Shown: one piece after another, positions 24,248 through 31,825 of the stretch
Position numbering within the stretch: position 1 is the stretch's first letter
How the letters are laid out: every line of letters starts with the position of its first letter
Source: Chloroflexota bacterium
GTDB taxonomy: Bacteria; Chloroflexota; Limnocylindria; QHBO01
DNA length: 64,000 bases
NCBI GenBank assembly: GCA_025699005.1
Contig: JAILWI010000007.1
Coordinates: 58,317-122,316 of the forward strand
Direction of reading: 5' to 3'
Made by a program: the position numbers and the translations under genes
The notes under the pieces: model-generated
The model's database searches: none
Told to the model about the DNA's origin: nothing
Seen by the model: only the letters and a program-made list of their open reading frames with translations

Positions 24248-25771
24248 ATGACGCTCACCAAGAAGCCCGAGTCGCGCCCGGCGCCGAACTCCTGGGGACT
24301 GGCCGCGGGGGACAATCCGTGGGAGTACGCGCCCGCTCCCGAGGCCACCGATCACATCCACATCGAGCCCGAGTACGGGCTCTTCATCGGCAACGAGTTC
24401 CGGCCGTCGAAGCCGCGCAAGACGTTCACCGTCATCAACCCGGCCACCGAGGAGCCGCTGGCCAGGGTGGCGCATGCATCGAAGGCGGACGTCAACCGCG
24501 CGGTCGGGGCGGCCCACGAGGCGCATCGGACGGTCTGGTCGAAGCTTCCGGGCCGCGAGCGGGCGAAGTACCTGTACCGGATCGCCCGGATCATGCAGGA
24601 GCGCAGCCGCGAGTTTGCCGTCGTCGAGAGCATGAACTCCGGCAAGCCGATCAAGGAGTCGCGCGACGTCGACGTCCCGCTCGCCGCCGCCCATTTCTTC
24701 TACTACGCGGGCTGGGCCGACAAGCTCGAGTACGCGTTCCCGAACCGTGACCCGCGGTCGCTGGGCGTCGCCGCCCAGGTAATCCCGTGGAACTTCCCGC
24801 TCCTCATGCTGGCCTGGAAGATCGCCCCGGCGCTCGCCGCAGGCAACACGGTGGTCCTCAAGCCCGCCTCGACGACCCCGCTGACGGCCTACCTCTTCGC
24901 CGACGTGGTGCGCCAGGCTGACCTGCCGCCGGGGGTCGTGAACATCATCACCGGCCCCGGCGAGATCGGCATGGAGCTCGTCACCCATCCCGACGTGAGC
25001 AAGGTGGCGTTCACCGGCTCGACGGCGGTGGGCAAGATGATCGCCCGCGCCGTCGCGGGCTCGGGGAAGAAGGTCACGCTCGAGCTCGGCGGAAAGGCCG
25101 CGAACATCGTCTTCGACGACGCGCCGCTCGACCAGGCGATCGAGGGCATCGTGAACGGGATCTACTTCAACCAGGGCGAGGTCTGCTGCGCCGGCTCGCG
25201 CCTCTTCGTGCAGGAGAGCGTCTACGAGCCGCTGCTCGACAAGCTCAAGGCCCGCCTCGGCACGCTCCGCGTGGGCGACCCGCTCGACAAGAACACCGAC
25301 GTCGGTGCCATCAACTCCGCCGGACAGCTCGCGAAGGTGCAGGAGCTCGTCGAGTCGGGGATCGAGGAGGGCGCGGAGATCTTCCAGCCCGACTGCGAGC
25401 TCCCGACCCGCGGGTTCTTCTTCCGGCCGACGCTCTTCACGGGCGTGAGCCAGAGCCACCGCATCGCCCAGGAGGAGATCTTCGGCCCCGTCCTGTCGGT
25501 CCTGACCTTCCGGACGCCCGAGGAGGCGATCGAGAAGGCGAACAACACGCCGTACGGCCTCTCGGCCGGCGTGTGGACCGAGAAGGGCAGCCGCATCTTC
25601 AAGATGGTGAACGCCATGCGCGCCGGCGTCGTGTGGGCGAACACGTTCAACCGCTTCGACCCGACGTCGCCGTTCGGCGGCTACAAGGAGTCCGGCTACG
25701 GCCGCGAGGGCGGCGTCCACGGGCTCGGTGCCTACCTCGACCTCTCCGGCAGCGGGTCGAACGGCCGATGA
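24248..25771 (+). CDS. NAD(P)-dependent aldehyde dehydrogenase
   Basis: A 507-residue aldehyde dehydrogenase that oxidises an aldehyde to the acid. VIPWNFPLLMLAWKIAPAL, the cofactor loop FTGSTAVG, the catalytic glutamate in LELGGKAAN (Glu279) and the nucleophile region FNQGEVCCAGSR (Cys313/314) are intact; EEIFGPVLSV and a complete C-terminal oligomerisation segment are present. An extra ~35 residues precede the domain. The next gene, overlapping by ATGA, is a truncated paralogue. With deoC 3 kb upstream, acetaldehyde is one possible substrate. Confidence 0.9.
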   Translation: MTLTKKPESRPAPNSWGLAAGDNPWEYAPAPEATDHIHIEPEYGLFIGNEFRPSKPRKTFTVINPATEEPLARVAHASKADVNRAVGAAHEAHRTVWSKLPGRERAKYLYRIARIMQERSREFAVVESMNSGKPIKESRDVDVPLAAAHFFYYAGWADKLEYAFPNRDPRSLGVAAQVIPWNFPLLMLAWKIAPALAAGNTVVLKPASTTPLTAYLFADVVRQADLPPGVVNIITGPGEIGMELVTHPDVSKVAFTGSTAVGKMIARAVAGSGKKVTLELGGKAANIVFDDAPLDQAIEGIVNGIYFNQGEVCCAGSRLFVQESVYEPLLDKLKARLGTLRVGDPLDKNTDVGAINSAGQLAKVQELVESGIEEGAEIFQPDCELPTRGFFFRPTLFTGVSQSHRIAQEEIFGPVLSVLTFRTPEEAIEKANNTPYGLSAGVWTEKGSRIFKMVNAMRAGVVWANTFNRFDPTSPFGGYKESGYGREGGVHGLGAYLDLSGSGSNGR

Positions 25772-26751
25772 GCCCGCGCACCAGGAACGCGTCCCGCGCG
25801 ACCAAGCGCGCCTCGGTGCTCGACCAGCGCGCGGCGCAGCCGCTGGCGACCACGAACGGGGCGCGCGCGCAGTCCGATCGCATCGGCGTGCGCAAGACCT
25901 ACAAGCTCTACATCGGCGGCGCCTTCCCGCGCACGGAGTCCGGGCGCTCGTACGAGGTCTTCGGGGCGAAGGGCGAGCTGCTCGCCAATGCCAGCCGGGG
26001 GACCCGCAAGGACATCCGCGAGGCCGTCCGCGCCGCTCGCAAGGCACAGGCCGCCTGGGGAGCCAAGACGGCCTACAACCGATCCCAGATCCTCTACCGC
26101 ATCGCCGAGCTCATGGAGGGGCGCCGGGACCAGTTCGTGGCCGAGGTCATGGCGGCCGAGGGGATGTCGCGCGCCCGGGCCACACGCGCGGTGGATGCGG
26201 CCATCGATCGCTGGGTCTGGTACGCGGGCTGGGCCGACAAGTACCCGCAGCTGATCGGCACCGTGAATCCGGTCGCCGGCAGCTACTTCAACTTCAGCGT
26301 CCCCGAGCCGACCGGCGTCGTCGGTGTCATCGCTCCCGAAGAGTCGAGCCTGCTGGGCCTCGTGAGCCGCCTGGCGCCGGTCATCGTCAGCGGCAACGCG
26401 GCGGTCGTCATCGCCTCGGAGTCGCGCCCGCTGCCGGCGGTCACACTGACCGAGGTGCTCGCCACGTCCGACGTTCCCGGTGGGGTCGTGAACGTCGTGA
26501 CCGGCCTCCGGCGCGAGCTCGTCGGCCACCTGGCGGGGCACATGGACGTCAACGCGCTCGACGCATTCGGCGCGTCGTCCGACGAAGCCGCGACCCTCGA
26601 GGAGGTTGCCGTCGAGAACGTGAAGCGCTTCGTGCGTCCGCCGACCGCCGGCCTGGCGCGGTACGACTGGATGGCCGATTCGGCGCAGTCACCCTATCTC
26701 GTGGGCGAGTACGTCGAGATCAAGACCGTGTGGCATCCGATCGGCTCCTGA
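25768..26751 (+). CDS. Truncated aldehyde dehydrogenase paralogue (pseudoenzyme)
   Basis: 327 residues. An N-terminal basic stretch of ~45 residues is followed by the aldehyde dehydrogenase cofactor domain (KTYKLYIGGAFPRTESGRSYEV, and about 140-260 with VVGVIAPEESSLLGLVSRLAPVI). The IPWNFP block reads IAPEESS. The chain stops before the catalytic domain: no ELGG glutamate and no QxCxAGS cysteine exist. It is not a recent frameshift, since the ending (MADSAQSPYLVGEYVEIKTVWHPIG) is an ordered, different sequence. It overlaps the active enzyme's gene by four bases, so it is probably its partner subunit. Confidence 0.8.
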   Translation: MSPRTRNASRATKRASVLDQRAAQPLATTNGARAQSDRIGVRKTYKLYIGGAFPRTESGRSYEVFGAKGELLANASRGTRKDIREAVRAARKAQAAWGAKTAYNRSQILYRIAELMEGRRDQFVAEVMAAEGMSRARATRAVDAAIDRWVWYAGWADKYPQLIGTVNPVAGSYFNFSVPEPTGVVGVIAPEESSLLGLVSRLAPVIVSGNAAVVIASESRPLPAVTLTEVLATSDVPGGVVNVVTGLRRELVGHLAGHMDVNALDAFGASSDEAATLEEVAVENVKRFVRPPTAGLARYDWMADSAQSPYLVGEYVEIKTVWHPIGS

Positions 26752-26769
26752 GCCGGACCGGCCGAACGA

Positions 26770-27255
26770 TCAGCTCCGGCGCCTGCGCAGGAGCGGCAGA
26801 CCGAACCAGAACCAGGCGAACCAGCCCGCGTTGAGCGCCGCGATGATCGCGGCGACCGCGCCGCCGACGATCGTCTCGACCACGAGGTAGACGGCCTGCG
26901 CGATGCCGATTGCGAGGAGCGCGCTCGCCGAGATGAGCAGCCGGTTGGCCAGGAAGACCAGGCGCTCCTTGTCCATGTGCCGGAACGCGAGCCGGTGGTA
27001 GACCGTGGGAGCCACGAGCAGAGCCAGCGCGGCGCTCACCGACAGGAACGCCCCGAGGTAGAGGAGACGCTCGAAGCCGTCCAGCTCGTCGCTGAACTGG
27101 AACGGCAGGATGATGAGGAAGCCGAACAGGATCTCGACGCCGGGCAGGATCACCCGCGTCTCCTCCAGCAGCTCGCTCAGCTCGCGATCGACGCGTTCCT
27201 TCGGGCTCTCGTCCGGCTGCGGTCCGCCGATGCCACGCGGTTCGTGACTCGTCAC
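26770..27255 (-). CDS. DUF6328 family membrane protein
   Basis: 161 residues. The cytoplasmic start KERVDRELSELLEETRVILPGVEILFGFLIILPF and the loop YHRLAFRHMDKERLVFLANRLL match the pattern of DUF6328 (short excerpts: ELLEETRVILPGVEILFGF, YHRLAFRHMDKERL). Four hydrophobic helices. Function unknown. The GTG at 27255 is preferred over the GTG at 27261: it overlaps the corA stop by four bases (GTGA) and has GGAGGGG at proper distance, whereas the other touches that site. Translated together with corA. Confidence 0.75.
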   Translation of the reverse strand: MTSHEPRGIGGPQPDESPKERVDRELSELLEETRVILPGVEILFGFLIILPFQFSDELDGFERLLYLGAFLSVSAALALLVAPTVYHRLAFRHMDKERLVFLANRLLISASALLAIGIAQAVYLVVETIVGGAVAAIIAALNAGWFAWFWFGLPLLRRRRS

Positions 27256-28250
27256 AGCCACCCCCTCCGTCGGAAGAAGAGGACCATGCCGATGAGGACC
27301 ACGGTCATGGCCGCCAGGATCGTCCAGAACGCGATCGGGCTGCCCTCACCGGGGAAGTGGACGTTCATCCCGAAGATGCTCGCCAGCAGCGTCAGCGGCA
27401 GGAGGATCACGCTCACCGCGGTCAGCACGCGCAACCCGTCGTTGAGCCGATGCGAGAGCACCGATTCGTTCGTGCCCTCGAGGCCGTTCACGATCTCCAT
27501 GAAGTTCTCGAGCACGTCCCAGATCCGCTCGGAGGCATCGGTGAGATCGTCGAAGTAGATGTCGAGGTCATCGGTCAGGTACCGCTGCTTCGCGCGCTCC
27601 AGGGAGCGGAACACGGCGCGCTGGGGGCGGATGACCGCCCGGAAGTTGATGATCTGCTGCTTCGCGTTGCTGATGTCGCGAACGATCTCCGACGAGCGCC
27701 CGCCCTCGAAGATGTCGTCTTCCAGCCGTCGCAGGCGGCGCCCGAGCTGGCCCAGGATGGGGAAGCTTGCATCCACGCAGCGGTCGAGGATCTCGTAGAG
27801 CAGGTAGCCCGAACCCTTGGTCATGAGCTGCTCTCGGACATCGTCGCGCGTTCGCGCCCGTTCGAACATCGCCGGCAGCGGGAGGATCTCCTCGTTCGGC
27901 AGGGTGATCACGTAGTCGGGACCCAGGAAGATGTCGAGCTCGGCGGCGTGGAGGCGGCCGCTGTCGCGATCAAACCGCGGGAACTGCATGACGAGGAAGA
28001 GGTAGTTCGCGTACTCGTCGACCTTGGGGCGCTGGTTGTGGCTCGCGACGTCCTCGAGGTCGAGCTCGTGGAACCCGAAGGTGTCGGCGAGGTACTGGCG
28101 ATCTACGAGGCGCGGCTCGTCGATGTTCAACCAGCGCAGGCGGGGCGCCTCGATGACCTCGAGGCGTGGTTCCCCGCGGGTCTCCTCTCCGGCAGGAGGG
28201 AGCGAGGGACCGGAGCTGGGTCGTCGGCGGAGGCGGGGGAGTGCCTTCAT
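27252..28250 (-). CDS. corA: Magnesium/cobalt transporter CorA family
   Basis: A 332-residue divalent cation channel. The large N-terminal cytoplasmic domain includes HELDLEDVASHNQRPKVDEY, the long stalk helix ends in the first membrane helix, and the pore signature GMN occurs in IFGMNVHFPG near the C-terminus, followed by the second helix and a basic tail. ATG start at 28250. It drives co-translation of the DUF6328 gene. The upstream region is shared with the divergent polX gene. Confidence 0.9.
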   Translation of the reverse strand: MKALPRLRRRPSSGPSLPPAGEETRGEPRLEVIEAPRLRWLNIDEPRLVDRQYLADTFGFHELDLEDVASHNQRPKVDEYANYLFLVMQFPRFDRDSGRLHAAELDIFLGPDYVITLPNEEILPLPAMFERARTRDDVREQLMTKGSGYLLYEILDRCVDASFPILGQLGRRLRRLEDDIFEGGRSSEIVRDISNAKQQIINFRAVIRPQRAVFRSLERAKQRYLTDDLDIYFDDLTDASERIWDVLENFMEIVNGLEGTNESVLSHRLNDGLRVLTAVSVILLPLTLLASIFGMNVHFPGEGSPIAFWTILAAMTVVLIGMVLFFRRRGWL

Positions 28251-28280
28251 GGCTGGCCTGCTGGCGGAAGTGCGGCGCCC

Positions 28281-28286
28281 ATTCTA
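28281..28286 (-). promoter_or_regulatory. corA: Putative -10 element of corA
   Basis: TAGAAT on the minus strand lies 30 bases before the corA ATG, giving a short (~24-base) leader. The stretch 28287-28338 up to the divergent polX -10 shows no other recognisable element. Confidence 0.4.
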
Positions 28287-28338
28287 TCCACGGCATCTCG
28301 GCCGACGACCGCGAACGGACCTTCCCCGGGGCGGGGCC

Positions 28339-28344
28339 TAGAAT
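28339..28344 (+). promoter_or_regulatory. polX: Putative leaderless -10 element of polX
   Basis: TAGAAT ends 8 bases before the polX ATG at 28353; no Shine-Dalgarno. Confidence 0.5.
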
Positions 28345-28352
28345 GGCCCGCG

Positions 28353-30104
28353 ATGCCTCGACCCCGGAGCGTCTCGCGCAGCGACGACGCCGTCATCAGC
28401 AATGCCGACATGGCGCGGATCTTCAACGAGATCGGCGACATGCTCGAGATCCTCGGTGAGGTCGTCTACAAGGCCGTCGCCTACCGTCGGGTGGCCGACG
28501 CGGTCGAGCGCTACCCGGACGACGTGGCCGCGCTGTTCCGGCGCGGCGAGCCGCCCAAGCTGCCCGGTGCCGGCGCGGCCCTCACCGCGAAGCTGGCCGA
28601 GCTGTCCGAGACCGGCAGCCTCGAATACCACGAGCGGCTGCGCGCCCAGGTGCCGGACGGGCTCCTCGACATCCTTCGCATTCCGGGAGTCGGGCCGAAG
28701 ACCGTGCGACTGGTCAGCACGGAGCTCGCCATCCACTCGGTGGAGGCGCTCCGCGCGGCCGCCGAGGAAGGGCGTCTGAGGCACGTGAAGGGCCTCTCCC
28801 AGCGAACCGAGGCGAACATCCTGGACGGCATCGCGCGTCTCGCTCGTCAATCGTCGCGGATGCTGATCCACGACGCCGATGCGCTCGTCGCGGGGCTCGT
28901 CGAGCGTCTTCGGGACGTCCGCGGCGTCCACCGCATCGAGATCGCCGGTTCTCTCCGACGGCGACGGCCGACGATCGGAGACCTCGACCTGCTCGCCGCG
29001 GTCGATGACCCGGCCGGCGTCATCGCCGCGCTCGACGGCCTGCGCGAGGTGGACCGCGTGGTGGCGGCCGGAACGGACAAGACGAGCATCCTGCTCGCCG
29101 ATGGACCCCGCGTCGACCTCATGGTCTGCCCACCCGATGCGTGGGGCACGCACCTCGTGCACTTCACCGGCAGCAAGGATCACAACATCGCCCTGCGGGG
29201 CATGGCCCTGGATCGCGGCTGGTCGCTGTCCGAGAAGGGATGGAAGGTCATCGACACGGGCGAGCTGCTGCTCGACGCCGAGGAGGTCGACGTCTACGAG
29301 CGGCTCGGCCTGCCCTGGATCCCGCCCGAGATCCGGGGCGGCGATGGCGAGGTCGAAGCGGCACGGACCGGTGAGCTGCCCACGCTCGTCGCTCCCGGCG
29401 ACGTGCGTGGCGACACCCACACCCACTCCGACTGGACCGACGGCGTCGACAGCATCGAGACGATGGCACGTGCGGCTCGCGATCGCGGCCTCGAATACAT
29501 CGTCCTCACCGACCACTCACCGTCGCTCGGCATCGCGCGTGGCCTCACGCCGGAGCGCGTCGATGAGCAGGCGGTCGAGATCGCGCGGCTCAACACCGAG
29601 CTCGCCCCCTTCCGCATCCTGCACGGGACGGAGCTCGAGATCCGCGCGGACGCCACGCTCGACTATCCCGACGAGATGCTCGCCCGCTTCGACGTGGTCA
29701 TCGCGAGCATCCACACGGGACGCGGACAGCCGGCGGAGCAGCTCACGCGCCGCGCGCTGGCGGCGATCGAGAACCCGCACGTCGACGTGATCGCGCATCC
29801 GTCGGGACGCATCGTGAACCGCCGCGATCCACTGCCGCTCGACTGGCCGCGGGTCTTCGAGGCGGCGGCGGTGCACGGCACGGCGCTCGAGATCAATGGC
29901 AGCCCGCGGCTCGATCTCGACGACTCGCTCGCGCGCGCTGCGGGGCGTGCCGGTGCGCGGCTGACGCTCGCCTCGGATGCCCATCGCACGGAGGAGCTCG
30001 AGCAGCAGCGCTACGCGGTGGACCTTGCCCGCCGGGCATGGCTCCAGCCGGACCAGCTGCTGGCCACTCGCTCGGCCGACGACCTCCTCGAGCTCGTCCG
30101 ATGA
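28353..30104 (+). CDS. polX: DNA polymerase/3'-5' exonuclease PolX
   Basis: A 583-residue family X polymerase fused to a PHP nuclease domain, acting in base-excision and gap repair. The N-terminal helix-hairpin-helix region includes LRIPGVGPKTVRLV and VKGLSQRTEANIL. The nucleotidyltransferase site is EIAGSLRRRRPTIGDLDLL with the DxD pair. The C-terminal PHP domain begins DTHTHSDWTDGVDS and continues LTDHSPSLGIARGL, with metal-binding histidines later in IASIHTG, VIAHPSGR and SDAHRTEE. Length is normal. The stop overlaps the next gene (ATGA). Confidence 0.92.
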   Translation: MPRPRSVSRSDDAVISNADMARIFNEIGDMLEILGEVVYKAVAYRRVADAVERYPDDVAALFRRGEPPKLPGAGAALTAKLAELSETGSLEYHERLRAQVPDGLLDILRIPGVGPKTVRLVSTELAIHSVEALRAAAEEGRLRHVKGLSQRTEANILDGIARLARQSSRMLIHDADALVAGLVERLRDVRGVHRIEIAGSLRRRRPTIGDLDLLAAVDDPAGVIAALDGLREVDRVVAAGTDKTSILLADGPRVDLMVCPPDAWGTHLVHFTGSKDHNIALRGMALDRGWSLSEKGWKVIDTGELLLDAEEVDVYERLGLPWIPPEIRGGDGEVEAARTGELPTLVAPGDVRGDTHTHSDWTDGVDSIETMARAARDRGLEYIVLTDHSPSLGIARGLTPERVDEQAVEIARLNTELAPFRILHGTELEIRADATLDYPDEMLARFDVVIASIHTGRGQPAEQLTRRALAAIENPHVDVIAHPSGRIVNRRDPLPLDWPRVFEAAAVHGTALEINGSPRLDLDDSLARAAGRAGARLTLASDAHRTEELEQQRYAVDLARRAWLQPDQLLATRSADDLLELVR

Positions 30105-30877
30105 TCGCTCGCCTGTTCGGAGACCGTCGCCGCCTTGCCATTCTGCGGCGGATCGATCGACCCGCTGCCGCCATCCTGGCCATCCTCCAGGCCGTGGTTG
30201 CTGCCGCAGGCTGGTTCGTGAGCCCCCTGTGGCTGGCGGTGGCCGTGGCCGGCCAGCTCGTGCTCGGCGGCATCGTCGCCGTCCGGGTCATCGGCCCGGC
30301 CCGATCGGACCTCGGGCTGGCGCGCTACGCCATCCCCGCCACCGCCGGGATCGCGGCGACGCTCTTCGGTCGCCTCATTCCGGGCGGCCTCAGCCTGCTG
30401 CTTGTCCCCATCGTCGCCGTGCTCCTGTGGGCAGTCACGTACCTCGAGCTGCGTCTCGAGCGCGGAACGGGCGGGCGGACCATCGGCGACCTGCTGCTCA
30501 CGGGGATCCTGTTCGGTGCCGCGGCGGGAACGCTCGTGCTCTTCGGCGCGCAGACGTGGCCGACCCCGCTGCTCGTCGTGGCGGCCGTCGCGCTCCCCCT
30601 GGCGATGCGCGCCGCCGAATCGCGCGAGACGATGGGGGTGGAGGGGGTCGGCCAGGCGCTGCTTCACGTCCTGGCCGTGGTCCAGATCGGCGTGGCGACC
30701 GTCCTCCTCGACCTGCCGGTCATTCCCACCGCGTCGCTCATCGCGCTCGCCTTCTACACGTGGAGTGGTGCCGTGGATGCACTGCGCGGCGGGACATCGG
30801 GAAGAGCGGTGGCGATCGAGTTCGGAGCGCTGCTGGGCATCGGACTTGCGGTTGGGCTCTTCCTCTACCGGCCCTGA
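30101..30877 (+). CDS. Polytopic membrane protein of unknown function
   Basis: 258 residues with about seven hydrophobic helices separated by short Arg/Glu loops (AAILAILQAVVAAAGWFVS, LWLAVAVAGQLVLGGIVAV, LSLLLVPIVAVLLWAVTYLE). I do not recognise a family. It is coupled to polX by an ATGA overlap, but nothing in it points to DNA repair; the link may be transcriptional only. Confidence 0.65.
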   Translation: MIARLFGDRRRLAILRRIDRPAAAILAILQAVVAAAGWFVSPLWLAVAVAGQLVLGGIVAVRVIGPARSDLGLARYAIPATAGIAATLFGRLIPGGLSLLLVPIVAVLLWAVTYLELRLERGTGGRTIGDLLLTGILFGAAAGTLVLFGAQTWPTPLLVVAAVALPLAMRAAESRETMGVEGVGQALLHVLAVVQIGVATVLLDLPVIPTASLIALAFYTWSGAVDALRGGTSGRAVAIEFGALLGIGLAVGLFLYRP

Positions 30878-30899
30878 CCTGACGCGATCCGACCCCGCG

Positions 30900-30928
30900 T
30901 TGACACCCCCCGGGGCCGGTGGTACAAG
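30900..30928 (+). promoter_or_regulatory. Sigma-70 type promoter for the TPR/methylase operon
   Basis: TTGACA (30900-30905), a 17-base spacer and TACAAG (30923-30928). This is one of the best -35/-10 pairs in the window. The start would be near 30935, giving a leader of about 55 bases that contains CGGAGACG 13 bases before the ATG at 30991. Confidence 0.65.
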
Positions 30929-30990
30929 GGGGCGCTTTCGGCCGAGCCCGGCCGCAGATTCATCGCTACTCGGAGACGCTCACAACGCTC

Positions 30991-31824
30991 ATGGCGCTTG
31001 GAGAAGCTGACACGACCACCCGACAACGACGCCAGCTGTCCGACGCGGCGATCGCTCACGCGACCCGCGGCGAGTGGGAGGAGGCAGTCACCGCGAACCG
31101 CCAGCTCCTCGAGCTGGGACCCGATATTGACGCCTGCAACCGCCTCGGCAAGGCGCTCGCCGAGCTCGGACGCCACGCCGAGGCCCTCGAGGCCTACGAG
31201 CAGGCCCTGGAGCGCGACGCCACGAATCGCATCGCTCAGCGCAACATCGAACGCCTCCGGGTGCTCATGGCTGCCAAGCGGCCGGCTGCGAACGGGAAGG
31301 GCAAGCCCGGAAAGGCGCCGGTTACGCTCTTCATTGAGGAGATGGGGAAGACGGGCAGGGCGCGCCTCATCAACCTTGCGGCGCCGCGCGTGCTTGCGCC
31401 GCTCTCGGCGGGCGACGCCGTGGAACTGAAGGCTGACGGTGACGACCTCATCGCGAGCGTCGGCTCGACGGTCATCGGCAGTGTCGAGCCGCGGATCGCG
31501 GCCCGCCTCGCGAAGCTCATGGCCGGTGGCAACCGGTACGAGGCCGCCATCACGACCATCCACGAGGGCAACGGCGAGGTGATGGTGATGATCCGCGAGG
31601 TCTTCACCCACCCGAACAACTTCGGAAAGGTGTCGTTCCCCACGCAGGGCGCGCCGACGACGAGCGTCAGACCGTACATGAAGGGCTCCGCTCTTCGCTA
31701 CGATGACGACGACGAGGTCGAGGAGACCGACGAGGACTCGGAGGAGGTCGAGGAGCTCGACACCAGCCTCCCGGAGTACTCCGGTGAGCCCGAGCTCGAA
31801 GAGGAGCTGGCAGAAGAGCCATAG
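30991..31824 (+). CDS. Tetratricopeptide-repeat protein with acidic tail
   Basis: 277 residues. Two TPR-like helical pairs occupy about residues 12-95 (AIAHATRGEWEEAVTANRQLL; LGKALAELGRHAEALEAYEQ). A basic linker (AAKRPAANGKGKPGKAP) leads to a beta-rich domain (about 110-225) and an extremely acidic C-terminus (DDDDEVEETDEDSEEVEELD). The fold suggests a scaffold or chaperone. It lies one base upstream of the methylase-like gene and shares its strong promoter, so the two products likely act together. Confidence 0.7.
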   Translation: MALGEADTTTRQRRQLSDAAIAHATRGEWEEAVTANRQLLELGPDIDACNRLGKALAELGRHAEALEAYEQALERDATNRIAQRNIERLRVLMAAKRPAANGKGKPGKAPVTLFIEEMGKTGRARLINLAAPRVLAPLSAGDAVELKADGDDLIASVGSTVIGSVEPRIAARLAKLMAGGNRYEAAITTIHEGNGEVMVMIREVFTHPNNFGKVSFPTQGAPTTSVRPYMKGSALRYDDDDEVEETDEDSEEVEELDTSLPEYSGEPELEEELAEEP

Positions 31825-31825
31825 G

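Noticed and set aside
25768..26751. Recent pseudogene of aldehyde dehydrogenase
   Set aside because: The frame is intact, codon use is normal and the C-terminus is ordered and distinct, so it is treated as a maintained truncated paralogue.
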